The notes below the pieces were generated by a model. It did not search any database, was not told the origin of the DNA, and saw only the letters and a list, made by a program, of their open reading frames with translations. Positions 22,494 to 29,315 of a DNA stretch of 39,035 nt are shown piece after piece; within the stretch, counting starts at the first letter, position 1, and the number at the start of each line of letters is the position of its first letter. Origin of the DNA: JBBPXY01 sp038200435 (GTDB lineage Bacteria > Actinomycetota > Thermoleophilia > Solirubrobacterales > Solirubrobacteraceae); NCBI GenBank assembly GCA_038200435.1, contig JBBPXY010000084.1, positions 1 through 39,035 of the forward strand, written 5' to 3'. The position numbers were made by a program, and so were the translations under genes.

Positions 22494-22832
22494 ATGACGA
22501 GCTTGCCCGAACGCGTGTTCACCGCCGCCGAGGTCGACGCCGCGGTCGCCCGTATCGCCGATCCTGAGAGCCTCAAGCACGCGCAGGAGGTCGTCACCCA
22601 CGCGGCCCCGGCGCTGCAGCGGATCCTGGGGGAGGCCCTGGCCGACGGCGACTACTTCGGCTCGGCGCACGAGCAATCCGTGCAGGAGGCGGCGGGCGAG
22701 GCCGACCTCGAGCGGCGCCTGATGCTTGTGCGCACGCTCGTCGCCGAAGAGGCGCGCCTGGGGATGTTCGTGGGCGCCGCCGTGGGCTTTGAGCTGCACC
22801 GGCAACTGTCATCCATCTCAGAGGAGCACTGA
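22494..22832 (+). CDS. Small helical hypothetical protein
   Basis: 112 aa from ATG 22494, soluble and helical (RVFTAAEVDAAVARIADP, QEAAGEADLERRLMLVRTL, RLGMFVGAAVGFELHRQL). No family recognised. The start follows from the first Met after the divergent selD start; the two ATGs are only 9 nt apart, so their upstream signals must overlap. It lies 8 nt before the UPF0173 hydrolase and is very likely in its operon. Confidence 0.65.
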   Translation: MTSLPERVFTAAEVDAAVARIADPESLKHAQEVVTHAAPALQRILGEALADGDYFGSAHEQSVQEAAGEADLERRLMLVRTLVAEEARLGMFVGAAVGFELHRQLSSISEEH

Positions 22833-22840
22833 CCACACCT

Positions 22841-23518
22841 ATGAAGCTGCGCTTTCTTGGCCAATCCTGTTTCGAGCTCACCGACGGCGAGGATTCGGTG
22901 ATCATCGATCCCTTCCTGACTCACAACCCGAAAGCCGCGGCGAGCGCCGAGGAGGTGAACCCGAAGCAGATCCTGCTCACGCACGGGCACGCCGATCACC
23001 TCGGCGACACCGTGGCCATCGCCAAGCGCACGGGAGCGAAGGTGCTGGCGATCGTCGAGCTCGCCAACGAGATCGGCGAAGAGGGCGTCGACGTGGTCGA
23101 TCCCAACCTGGGTGGCACCGTCAAGTTCGACTGGGGCTGGGTGAAGCTGACGCCGGCCTGGCACACCGCGGTGAGCCCCAGCGGCACGCCGCATGTGGCT
23201 GCGGGGCTCCTGATCTCGTTCAAGGGCACGTTGATCTACCACCTCGGCGACACGGCGCTCTTCTCCGACCTCGCGCTGGTCGCGAAGCGCGGAGACCCGG
23301 TCGACATCGCCCTGGTCCCGATCGGTGGCCACTACACGATGGACCGCTGGGACGCCGTGACCGCCGCCGAGCTCGTTGACGCGACGACCGTGATCCCGTG
23401 CCACTACGACACGTTCCCGCCGATCGAGACGGATGCCCAGGCGTTCAAGAGCGACGTGGAGGCCGCGACCCAATCGACGGTGGTCGTGCTCGCGCCGGGC
23501 GACGTGCACGAGACATGA
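22841..23518 (+). CDS. UPF0173 metal-dependent hydrolase (metallo-beta-lactamase fold)
   Basis: 225 aa. Seen: MKLRFLGQSCFEL, VIIDPFLTHNP, ILLTHGHADHLGDT (HxHxDH metal motif), PAWHTAVSPSG, YHLGDTALFSDL, VPIGGHYTMDRWDA and VIPCHYDTFPPIE. These residues complete the two-metal site, and the length is that of the YtkL/UPF0173 family. The substrate is not known. Followed after 10 nt by the Lrp-domain gene. Confidence 0.92.
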   Translation: MKLRFLGQSCFELTDGEDSVIIDPFLTHNPKAAASAEEVNPKQILLTHGHADHLGDTVAIAKRTGAKVLAIVELANEIGEEGVDVVDPNLGGTVKFDWGWVKLTPAWHTAVSPSGTPHVAAGLLISFKGTLIYHLGDTALFSDLALVAKRGDPVDIALVPIGGHYTMDRWDAVTAAELVDATTVIPCHYDTFPPIETDAQAFKSDVEAATQSTVVVLAPGDVHET

Positions 23519-23528
23519 GGTGGGAGGG

Positions 23529-23807
23529 ATGACCCACGCCGTCGTGCTCATCCAGGCCGAGCGCACCGCTATGGCCGAGCTCGGCGGAGCCCTGGCCGAT
23601 GTCGACGGCGTGGCGGAGGCCTACTCGGTGACCGGCGACTGGGATTTCGTCGCGATCGTGCGCGTGCGCGAGCACGTCCATCTCGCTGAGCTGGTCACGG
23701 CCCAGCTCTCGAAGCTGCCCGGCATCACCCGGACGCAGACCATGGTCGCCTTCGAGGCGTACTCGAAGCACGACCTCGAGTCCATGTTCTCGGTAGGAAA
23801 CGAGTAG
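23529..23807 (+). CDS. Stand-alone Lrp/AsnC ligand-binding (RAM) domain protein
   Basis: 92 aa from ATG 23529, with GGTGGGAGGG as ribosome binding site. It consists only of the ferredoxin-like RAM domain (AVVLIQAERTAMAELGGALADVDGVAEAYSVTGDWDFVAIVRV, then TRTQTMVAFEAYSK) and lacks a DNA-binding helix-turn-helix. Such proteins form ring oligomers that sense amino acids or other small ligands. Its neighbour is a hydrolase of unknown substrate, so it may act as that enzyme's or an operon's effector sensor; this is inference. Confidence 0.88.
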   Translation: MTHAVVLIQAERTAMAELGGALADVDGVAEAYSVTGDWDFVAIVRVREHVHLAELVTAQLSKLPGITRTQTMVAFEAYSKHDLESMFSVGNE

Positions 23808-23815
23808 GTGGCCGG

Positions 23816-24076
23816 CTACGGCTGCGTGCCGGCGCCGCGCTCGAACCACATCGACCGGTCGGCCCAGTCGTGGGCCATCAGCAGACCGCCGCTGGCCGCG
23901 ATCGACAGGGCGGCGGGCATGGTCGCGAGTTGCACCGCCAGCCCTGTCAGCCCCAGGCCGGCGACCAGCGCGCCGGTCGCGCCATGGTGGCAGCGTTGCC
24001 CGGCGATCCACAAGCGGCGGCGTACCGAGTCGTACTCGACGAGGGTGCGCGTGCGCGATGTGGTTTGAACGGCCAT
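23816..24076 (-). CDS. Small two-helix membrane protein
   Basis: 86 aa from ATG 24076, with GAGGA at 7 nt spacing. The N-terminus is polar (VQTTSRTRTLVEYDSVRRR). Two hydrophobic segments follow (ATGALVAGLGLTGLAVQLA and AALSIAASGGLLMAHDW), then a short polar tail. No family recognised. A more distal ATG at 24118 adds 14 residues but has no ribosome binding site. It converges with the Lrp-domain gene, with an 8-nt gap. Confidence 0.6.
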   Translation of the reverse strand: MAVQTTSRTRTLVEYDSVRRRLWIAGQRCHHGATGALVAGLGLTGLAVQLATMPAALSIAASGGLLMAHDWADRSMWFERGAGTQP

Positions 24077-24663
24077 GGAAGGGTCCTCGCCGAGGAAGAT
24101 CGGCCCGGTCGGCGGCACGCGTGAGCGCTGGAAGCCTCGGCATCGTCCTTTCGTCCACCCTGGCCTTGACGGGGTGCGGGGGTGGCGCTAAGGGCCCCGC
24201 GTCGGAAAGCTCCGCCGTGGCCCCGCCAGGCGGCGCGACGGCCACTGCGCCCGGGACGCCTCGTCCGGTGCATCCCGTCGCGCCGGAAGCGAGAACCGCA
24301 CCTGATCGGGGTGACAGGCAAACGTCACCGGTGCGTCCGCGGGTGCCGCGCCCGGTGCCTGACTCGAGTCCCGAGGCCGCTCAACCGATCCGCGTGCCCG
24401 TGCGGTTCGTCCTCGGCGGCGGCAAGCTGCGGCCCGCGACGGTCTCGGTTCCGCCGTTCATCGCCATCGAGTTGACGATCATCTCCCGCGATCATGCGGC
24501 GCAGAGCCTCGTGCTGTCCACCCGCCCGACGAGGAAGATCACGATCCCCGCCGGCGGCAAAGTCAAGGTGACGCTGAGGGGCGTGCCGCGGGGCTCCTAC
24601 CGGCTTACTGTCTTTGGCGCAAAGGCCGGGACGCTGGTCGTGGGCTCGGAGCCCGGGCCCTAG
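24058..24663 (+). CDS. Cupredoxin-like lipoprotein
   Basis: 201 aa if started at ATG 24058. A lipobox LTGC (Cys near residue 40) ends a hydrophobic stretch, followed by a Pro/Ala-rich linker and a C-terminal domain of about 95 residues. VRFVLGGGKLRPATVSVPPFIAIELTI, DHAAQSLVL, ITIPAGGKVKVTLRGV and GSYRLTVFG give the strand pattern of a cupredoxin-like fold. The blue-copper Cys-His-Met set is not visible, so copper binding is doubtful. GTG 24121 would avoid a 19-nt overlap with the divergent gene, but it gives a signal without basic residues; the start is unresolved. Confidence 0.7.
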   Translation: MWFERPWKGPRRGRSARSAARVSAGSLGIVLSSTLALTGCGGGAKGPASESSAVAPPGGATATAPGTPRPVHPVAPEARTAPDRGDRQTSPVRPRVPRPVPDSSPEAAQPIRVPVRFVLGGGKLRPATVSVPPFIAIELTIISRDHAAQSLVLSTRPTRKITIPAGGKVKVTLRGVPRGSYRLTVFGAKAGTLVVGSEPGP

Positions 24664-24673
24664 CGCTCAATCT

Positions 24674-26203
24674 CTAAGGGCGCGCCGGGGTCGTGCCCGG
24701 CGCAGGGCCGGTCGGCCCGGTCGACCCCGTCGGCCCGGTCGTGCCTGTGGACCCGGTCGAGCCCGTGGACCCGGTCGGGGCGGTGGACCCGGTCGGGCCG
24801 GTGGAGCCCGAGGGGTCCGTCCCGTCTGTGCCCGACCCGGTGTCCTGCGGCGAAGACGAGGAGGACAGCGTCGTCACGTCAGAGACTGACTCGCTCGGCG
24901 GAGCCGGCGGAGCGGGGTGCGCGGCCACATCGTTCGAAGGGAGCGTCGCTGCCGGCGCAGACACAGTGCGCGGAGCCGTCGTCGCGGCTGGCTTGACCAC
25001 AGGGTTCGGCGGAGTAGGAGCCTTTGCGACGGTCGCGGCGGGTTGCTTGGGCGCCGGAGCCGCGTGCGCGGGGGCTTGGGTGCGGGGCGCAGGCAGGGGA
25101 CCCGCCTTGAGATGGCCGGCCGGGGGCAGCACCCGGGGCGCGGCAGTGGCCGGCAAGGCGCTGATCGGCAGGGCGGCGGCTGCGTGGTGCTCAGGCGCCG
25201 TGGCGACGTCGCGGACTTCGACGGCGCCGGCCGTGACGAGCACGGCCGCGGCCAGCCCGGCCGCGGTCTTCGTCGCAACGGCACCGAGCCCGGCCGAGAT
25301 GAACCCGCCCGACCCGGCGGCTGCCGTGGCCGCGCCCCCGCCGGCTGCGGCCCCGCCAGCGGCGGCGCCGCCACCCGAGGCGGTATGGCCGAGATGCGCG
25401 AGCAGGAGCTTCTTCGCCAGCAGCAACGGGCCGACGGGCAACACGGCGGCCAGGGCCTTGTTGGTCGACTGGAGCTGCTTGCGGAACGCGGCGCAGCGGT
25501 CGCAGCCCTTGACGTGGCGGCGAGCGGGCGCGCTCAGCTTCCGCAGGCCCTCGGCCACCTCGCCGAGTTCGTCGCGCACCTCGGCGCAGGTGAGCTGCCG
25601 GGCCTCGGCGGCCTCCGCCAGTCCGACGCGCGCGCGCACGAGCAGCGACTTGACGCTCGGGATCGTCGTGTCCATGGCTTCGGCGATCTGCTCGTAGGAC
25701 AGGTTGTCCATCTCGCGAAGCAAGAGGGCGGAGCGCTGCGCCTCGGGTAAGTCGTGCACGTCGGCCATGAGAAGGCGGAACTCCTCGCGGCGATGCACCT
25801 TGTCGGCGGTTGTCGTGCCGTGCTCGGCGAGGTGCACATCCATCGAGTCGACGCCGACAGCCTGCGTGCGGCGCATGTGGTTGAGGCTGCGGTTGCGCGC
25901 GATCCGGTAGAGCCAGGGCCGAACGTTGATCGGCCGGTCGTCGGCTCCGATGGCGTTGTAGGCGGCGGCGAAGACCTCTTGCAGCACGTCCTCCGCATCC
26001 TCGCGCGAGCCGAGCATGTGGCGGCAGAACGCGAGCAGCCGGGTCGTGTAGCGACTGACGAGGACCTCGAAGGCCCCCTGGTTGCCCCGGCGGACCAGCG
26101 CAATCAGGCGCTCGTCGGACTGGAGACGGAGCAATGGCGAACGCCCCGCCACCCGGACGGGCACTCCTCCTGCGCCGAGTGGCTTGAGACTCGAGACTTC
26201 CAT
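24674..26203 (-). CDS. ECF sigma factor fused to zinc-finger, membrane and Pro/Thr-Gly-rich domains
   Basis: 509 aa from ATG 26203 (upstream GTG starts are possible). Residues about 30-200 are a sigma-70 ECF protein: GNQGAFEVLVSRYTTRLLAF, DAEDVLQEVFAAAYNAI and PWLYRIARNRSLNHMR (region 2), then LPEAQRSALLLREMDNLSYEQIAEAM (region 4). A zinc-binding anti-sigma-like motif follows, Cys-x23-His-x3-Cys-x2-Cys (HVKGCDRCAAF). An Ala/Gly-rich region, one hydrophobic segment (AAGLAAAVLVTAGAVEV), about 110 Pro/Ala residues and a collagen-like tail (GSTGPTGSTAPTGSTG) complete it. The plan implies a membrane-tethered sigma factor with its own inhibitory zinc finger. No separate anti-sigma gene is adjacent. 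Confidence 0.88.
   Translation of the reverse strand: MEVSSLKPLGAGGVPVRVAGRSPLLRLQSDERLIALVRRGNQGAFEVLVSRYTTRLLAFCRHMLGSREDAEDVLQEVFAAAYNAIGADDRPINVRPWLYRIARNRSLNHMRRTQAVGVDSMDVHLAEHGTTTADKVHRREEFRLLMADVHDLPEAQRSALLLREMDNLSYEQIAEAMDTTIPSVKSLLVRARVGLAEAAEARQLTCAEVRDELGEVAEGLRKLSAPARRHVKGCDRCAAFRKQLQSTNKALAAVLPVGPLLLAKKLLLAHLGHTASGGGAAAGGAAAGGGAATAAAGSGGFISAGLGAVATKTAAGLAAAVLVTAGAVEVRDVATAPEHHAAAALPISALPATAAPRVLPPAGHLKAGPLPAPRTQAPAHAAPAPKQPAATVAKAPTPPNPVVKPAATTAPRTVSAPAATLPSNDVAAHPAPPAPPSESVSDVTTLSSSSSPQDTGSGTDGTDPSGSTGPTGSTAPTGSTGSTGSTGTTGPTGSTGPTGPAPGTTPARP
24690..24830. repeat. GC-rich short tandem repeats in the sigma factor tail
   Basis: Repeats of 9 and 18 bp (GGACCCGGTCG-like on the plus strand) encode G-S/P-T triplets at the C-terminus of the sigma factor fusion. 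Unit sequence varies slightly. They resemble bacterial collagen-like or cell-wall spacer tails. Confidence 0.65.
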
Positions 26204-26370
26204 TCGATTCCGCGACCGTCGCGACTTAGACACTTTATCGGCGCGAGAGTTGCGTTCTAAACCGCCTTGCGCAGTGCGAGAAGTCGCTGGTCCCAACGAG
26301 GTCCCGGAATCGGGGCCATGGGTTCAGAAGCCGGTTTTTGGGGGAGAACGCCGTCCAACATGCGGACAGC

Positions 26371-26388
26371 ACGGCTGGGGGAAGCCGT
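26371..26388 (+). promoter_or_regulatory. Hairpin presenting the ribosome binding site of the GGDEF-EAL gene
   Basis: ACGGCT-GGGGGA-AGCCGT, a perfect 6-bp stem whose six-base loop is the ribosome binding site, ending 3 nt before ATG 26392. The loop contains GGA, the core of CsrA sites, and csrA is in the same window. Confidence 0.5.
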
Positions 26389-26391
26389 TTC

Positions 26392-28980
26392 ATGAGTGAT
26401 TCATACGATTTCGGAGGCGTCCGCCTCGATCAGGTAGAGCGTTTTTCGCAGGCCGTCACCGGCGGGGTCGTCGGCGCGACCGTGATCGTCTTCGACCGGG
26501 AACTGCGCATCCTGGTCGCCGACGGCGCCGCCTACGTCCGGCACGGAACGCGCGCCGAGAGCCTGATAGGGCGCCAGATCGTCGACGTCCTCCCCGCCGA
26601 GGCCTGGCGCCGGCTGAAGGGTCGCTACGAAGCCGCCCTGCGCGGCGAGCGCAGCTCCTTCGAGTACCGGGCGACTGACGGTCTCGGCTGCTACTGGGTG
26701 CACCTCTCGCCGTTCCAGGACGAGCTCGGCGAGGTTGTCGGCGGCGTGCTCGTCTCCCAGGACATCACGGAGCGGCTCGAGCGCGACGAGGAACGGCGCA
26801 TGGAGGTCGAGCACACAACCGCCGCCTTCGCCGACGCGCCGATCGGCATGGCCGCCGTCGGAATGGACGGCAAGTTCATCCGCGTCAACCCGGCTCTGTG
26901 CCGCATGGCCGGCCGCACCGCCGACGAGCTCGTCGGCACCGATTACCGCGAGCTGATCCACCCTGACGATCTCGTCGCGTCCGCGGCGGACCTGATCGCT
27001 CTGCGATCGGGCAAGTCCACGCACGAGTCCGAACGCCGCTACTTCCGCGCCGACGGCAGCGTCGCGTGGGCGCTCGTGAGCACGACGCCGCTGCGGTCGG
27101 TGGGTGACCGCCCGTCGGTGCTCTTCGTCCAGGTGCAGGACGCGACGCTGCGCCGGCGCGCCGAGGAGAACCTTCATAGACGGCTGCGCCAGCAGTCGGC
27201 GGTCGCCGAGCTCGGGATGCGAGCGCTCGCCGGCGGAGATCTCGACGAGCTGCTCGAAGCCGCCTGTGAGGAGATGGCGCGCGCCCTCGAAGTGGAGCTC
27301 ACGAGCTACCTCGAGGTGCGCCCGGGCGGAGACGAGCTGCTCCTCCGCGCGGGTACGGGATGGGAGCGCGGCGATGTGGCCCACTTGCTCCTCCCGGCCG
27401 GGGAGCAGTCCTTGGCCGGCTACGCCCTGCAGAGCGGGCGAGCCGTGGTCACCCACGACCTGCGCGAGGAGGAGCGCTTCGATGCGCAGATCCTGCGCGC
27501 CCGGGGAGTCATCTCGAGTGTCTCCACGGTCGTCGGCGGCCCCGCCCACGCCATCGGAGTGCTCGCGGTACACGCCCGCGAGCCGCTGGCCTTCACGTCC
27601 GAGGACGTGCACTTCGTGCAGTCTATGGCCAACGTGCTCGCGGAGACGATGGAGCGCCGGGAGGCCGAGGAGCGCATACGGCACCAGGCCCACCATGACC
27701 CGCTCACGGACCTGCCCAACCGCCCGCAATTCGTCGCGCGCCTGGAGGATGCGCTCGAAGCGAGCGCATCTCGGCATCTACATCCCGCGGTGTTCATCGT
27801 CGACATCGACGACTTCAAGGCGGTCAACGACTCCCTGGGACACGAGGCGGGCGACGCGCTGTTGTGCGCGATCGCTTCCCGGCTGCGCGAGGTGGTTCGC
27901 GACGGCGACGTCGTCGCCCGCTTCGGCGCCGACGAGTTCGCGGTGCTCTCGCCCACCCTGCGCTCGCGCAACCAGGTGCACGAAGTCGCGGAACGGCTGC
28001 TCGCGGCGTTCGCCCGCCCCTTTGAGGTGGGGGCGGAGACTCACTACGCGCAGGCGAGCGTGGGTGTGTGCGTAGCCGAGGACTCCTCGCGCGCGGCCGA
28101 GGAGATGCTGCGCGAGGCCGACGCCGCCATGTACCGGGCGAAGGACCGCGGGCGCAACCGCTACGAGCTGCTCAGCGAGGCCGTCGTCGCCAAGACGGTC
28201 GACCGCCTGCGCATCCACAACGAGCTGCGCCGCGCACTCGCCAACGGCGAGCTGCGCGTCTGCTATCAGCCCTTCTTCAACCTGGGTGACCCCGTTCTTG
28301 TGGGGGCCGAGGCACTGGTGCGCTGGCAGCACCCGGAGCGAGGCTTGCTCGGCCCGGGCGAGTTCCTGCCGGTGGCCGAGGAGTCGGGCCTCATCGTCGC
28401 GCTGGGCGAGTGGGTGCTGCGAGAGGCATGTGCACAGGCGGCCCGCTGGAGCGACCGCCTCGGCGACGCTCCGTTCCTCCTCACCGTGAACGTGGCCGCT
28501 CGCCAGTTCGCGACCTCCACTCTGCCCGACGTCGTGCGCGACGCACTCAAACGGTCGGGGCTGGCCCCCGGAGGCCTCGGGCTCGAGGTCACCGAGGGGG
28601 CCCTGGCGGACGCCCATGCCGATCCTGAGGCGGCGCTCCACGCGCTCAAGGAGGTCGGCGTTCGGTTGCTCCTCGACGACTTCGGCAAGGGCTTCTCGTC
28701 GCTCGGCCGACTCAAGCGCCTGCCCATAGACATGGTGAAGATCGATCGCACCTTCGTTGATCAGGTCGCGCACCCCGACAGCCACGACTCGGCGATCGTC
28801 GAGGCGATCATGGGTATGGCGCGCGCGCTGGACATGGACGTGATCGCCGAGGGCGTCGAGACCGAGGCGCAGATGACCTCGCTACGCGGCCTCGGTTGCG
28901 GGGTGGCGCAGGGCTTCCTGCTCGGCCGGCCTTCGCCGGCAGCCGACATCGACGCACTGGTCGATCGAGTCGGCACGTAG
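26392..28980 (+). CDS. PAS-PAS-GAF-GGDEF-EAL c-di-GMP turnover protein
   Basis: 862 aa from ATG 26392 (an in-frame start at 26338 lacks a ribosome binding site). Two PAS domains (about 18-130 and 140-265; DITERLERDEERR and FADAPIGMAAVGMDGKFIRVNP), a GAF domain (about 275-420), GGDEF (about 435-595) and EAL (about 605-855). The cyclase signature is GADEF (512-516), with an intact inhibitory RDGD site at 503-506, five residues before. The EAL motif (640-642), VNVAARQF, LEVTEG, LLDDFGKGFSSL, VKIDRTFV, AEGVETE and QGFLLG keep every phosphodiesterase ligand, so hydrolysis is likely; cyclase activity with Ala for Gly is uncertain. No membrane helix; a cytosolic sensor. Confidence 0.95.
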   Translation: MSDSYDFGGVRLDQVERFSQAVTGGVVGATVIVFDRELRILVADGAAYVRHGTRAESLIGRQIVDVLPAEAWRRLKGRYEAALRGERSSFEYRATDGLGCYWVHLSPFQDELGEVVGGVLVSQDITERLERDEERRMEVEHTTAAFADAPIGMAAVGMDGKFIRVNPALCRMAGRTADELVGTDYRELIHPDDLVASAADLIALRSGKSTHESERRYFRADGSVAWALVSTTPLRSVGDRPSVLFVQVQDATLRRRAEENLHRRLRQQSAVAELGMRALAGGDLDELLEAACEEMARALEVELTSYLEVRPGGDELLLRAGTGWERGDVAHLLLPAGEQSLAGYALQSGRAVVTHDLREEERFDAQILRARGVISSVSTVVGGPAHAIGVLAVHAREPLAFTSEDVHFVQSMANVLAETMERREAEERIRHQAHHDPLTDLPNRPQFVARLEDALEASASRHLHPAVFIVDIDDFKAVNDSLGHEAGDALLCAIASRLREVVRDGDVVARFGADEFAVLSPTLRSRNQVHEVAERLLAAFARPFEVGAETHYAQASVGVCVAEDSSRAAEEMLREADAAMYRAKDRGRNRYELLSEAVVAKTVDRLRIHNELRRALANGELRVCYQPFFNLGDPVLVGAEALVRWQHPERGLLGPGEFLPVAEESGLIVALGEWVLREACAQAARWSDRLGDAPFLLTVNVAARQFATSTLPDVVRDALKRSGLAPGGLGLEVTEGALADAHADPEAALHALKEVGVRLLLDDFGKGFSSLGRLKRLPIDMVKIDRTFVDQVAHPDSHDSAIVEAIMGMARALDMDVIAEGVETEAQMTSLRGLGCGVAQGFLLGRPSPAADIDALVDRVGT

Positions 28981-28998
28981 AACTGGTCCGAGGGGCAG

Positions 28999-29084
28999 TG
29001 CCCGGGGTGGGACTCGAACCCACACGCTCCATGCGGAGCAGCCGATTTTAAGTCGGCCGCGGTTGCCAGTTACGCCACCCGGGC
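28999..29084 (-). tRNA. tRNA-Leu (anticodon UAA)
   Basis: On the minus strand acceptor GCCCGGG pairs with CCCGGGC. The anticodon arm is GCCGA-CTTAAAA-TCGGC, with anticodon TAA. A long variable arm (TGCTCCGCATGGAGCG) marks a class II tRNA, and the T-arm holds GGGTTCGAGTCC. Discriminator A, CCA not encoded. A TAGACT box lies 10 nt before the 5' end (29095-29100). Confidence 0.95.
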
Positions 29085-29094
29085 GACGCCGCCG

Positions 29095-29100
29095 AGTCTA
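29095..29100 (-). promoter_or_regulatory. -10 box of tRNA-Leu
   Basis: TAGACT on the minus strand, 10 nt from the mature 5' end, the same geometry as at tRNA-Gln. Confidence 0.55.
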
Positions 29101-29197
29101 CGCGCGGGTCCGCGCGTCAGATACCCGCGGGGTCGCGCGTGTATTGAGCGCGGATGAAGCAGCGGTTTGGACCACGTGATACAGCCCAAAACCCCCA

Positions 29198-29241
29198 AGC
29201 AAGCGGCGGTTCCCGTTTGACGTGGCGATTCTCCGCTTGCT
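29198..29241. promoter_or_regulatory. Candidate operator palindrome over the mce promoter
   Basis: AGCAAGCGG (29198-29206) and CCGCTTGCT (29233-29241) are perfect 9-bp inverted arms separated by 26 bp. The right arm touches the -10 box and the left lies just upstream of the -35, a layout suited to a looping or dimeric repressor. Confidence 0.55.
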
Positions 29242-29246
29242 AGTTT
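29217..29246 (+). promoter_or_regulatory. Promoter of the mce operon
   Basis: TTGACG (29217-29222), an 18-bp spacer and TAGTTT (29241-29246), the best housekeeping-type promoter in the window. A transcript starting near 29253 would have a leader of about 63 nt before ATG 29316. The leader contains a CCGGG/CCCGG hairpin (29261-29280) whose loop holds two GGA triplets. The remaining gene-free sequence (29101-29197) holds a CGCGGGT/ACCCGCG inverted repeat and nothing else recognisable. Confidence 0.65.
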
Positions 29247-29315
29247 CGCGCTCGGCCTTGCCGGGGGATTGGAGACCCGGATGGCGAACTAGAGGGAGAT
29301 GTCCGGGGTGCGCGC

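Noticed and set aside
21474..22805. N-terminally extended SelD (443 codons)
   Set aside because: The extra 107 residues overlap the divergent helical protein; the family N-terminus begins at ATG 22484.
24917..25750. Plus-strand frames of 277 and 334 codons opposite the sigma factor fusion
   Set aside because: The minus strand carries recognisable ECF sigma motifs; the opposite frames are low-complexity Gly/Arg/Ala shadows.
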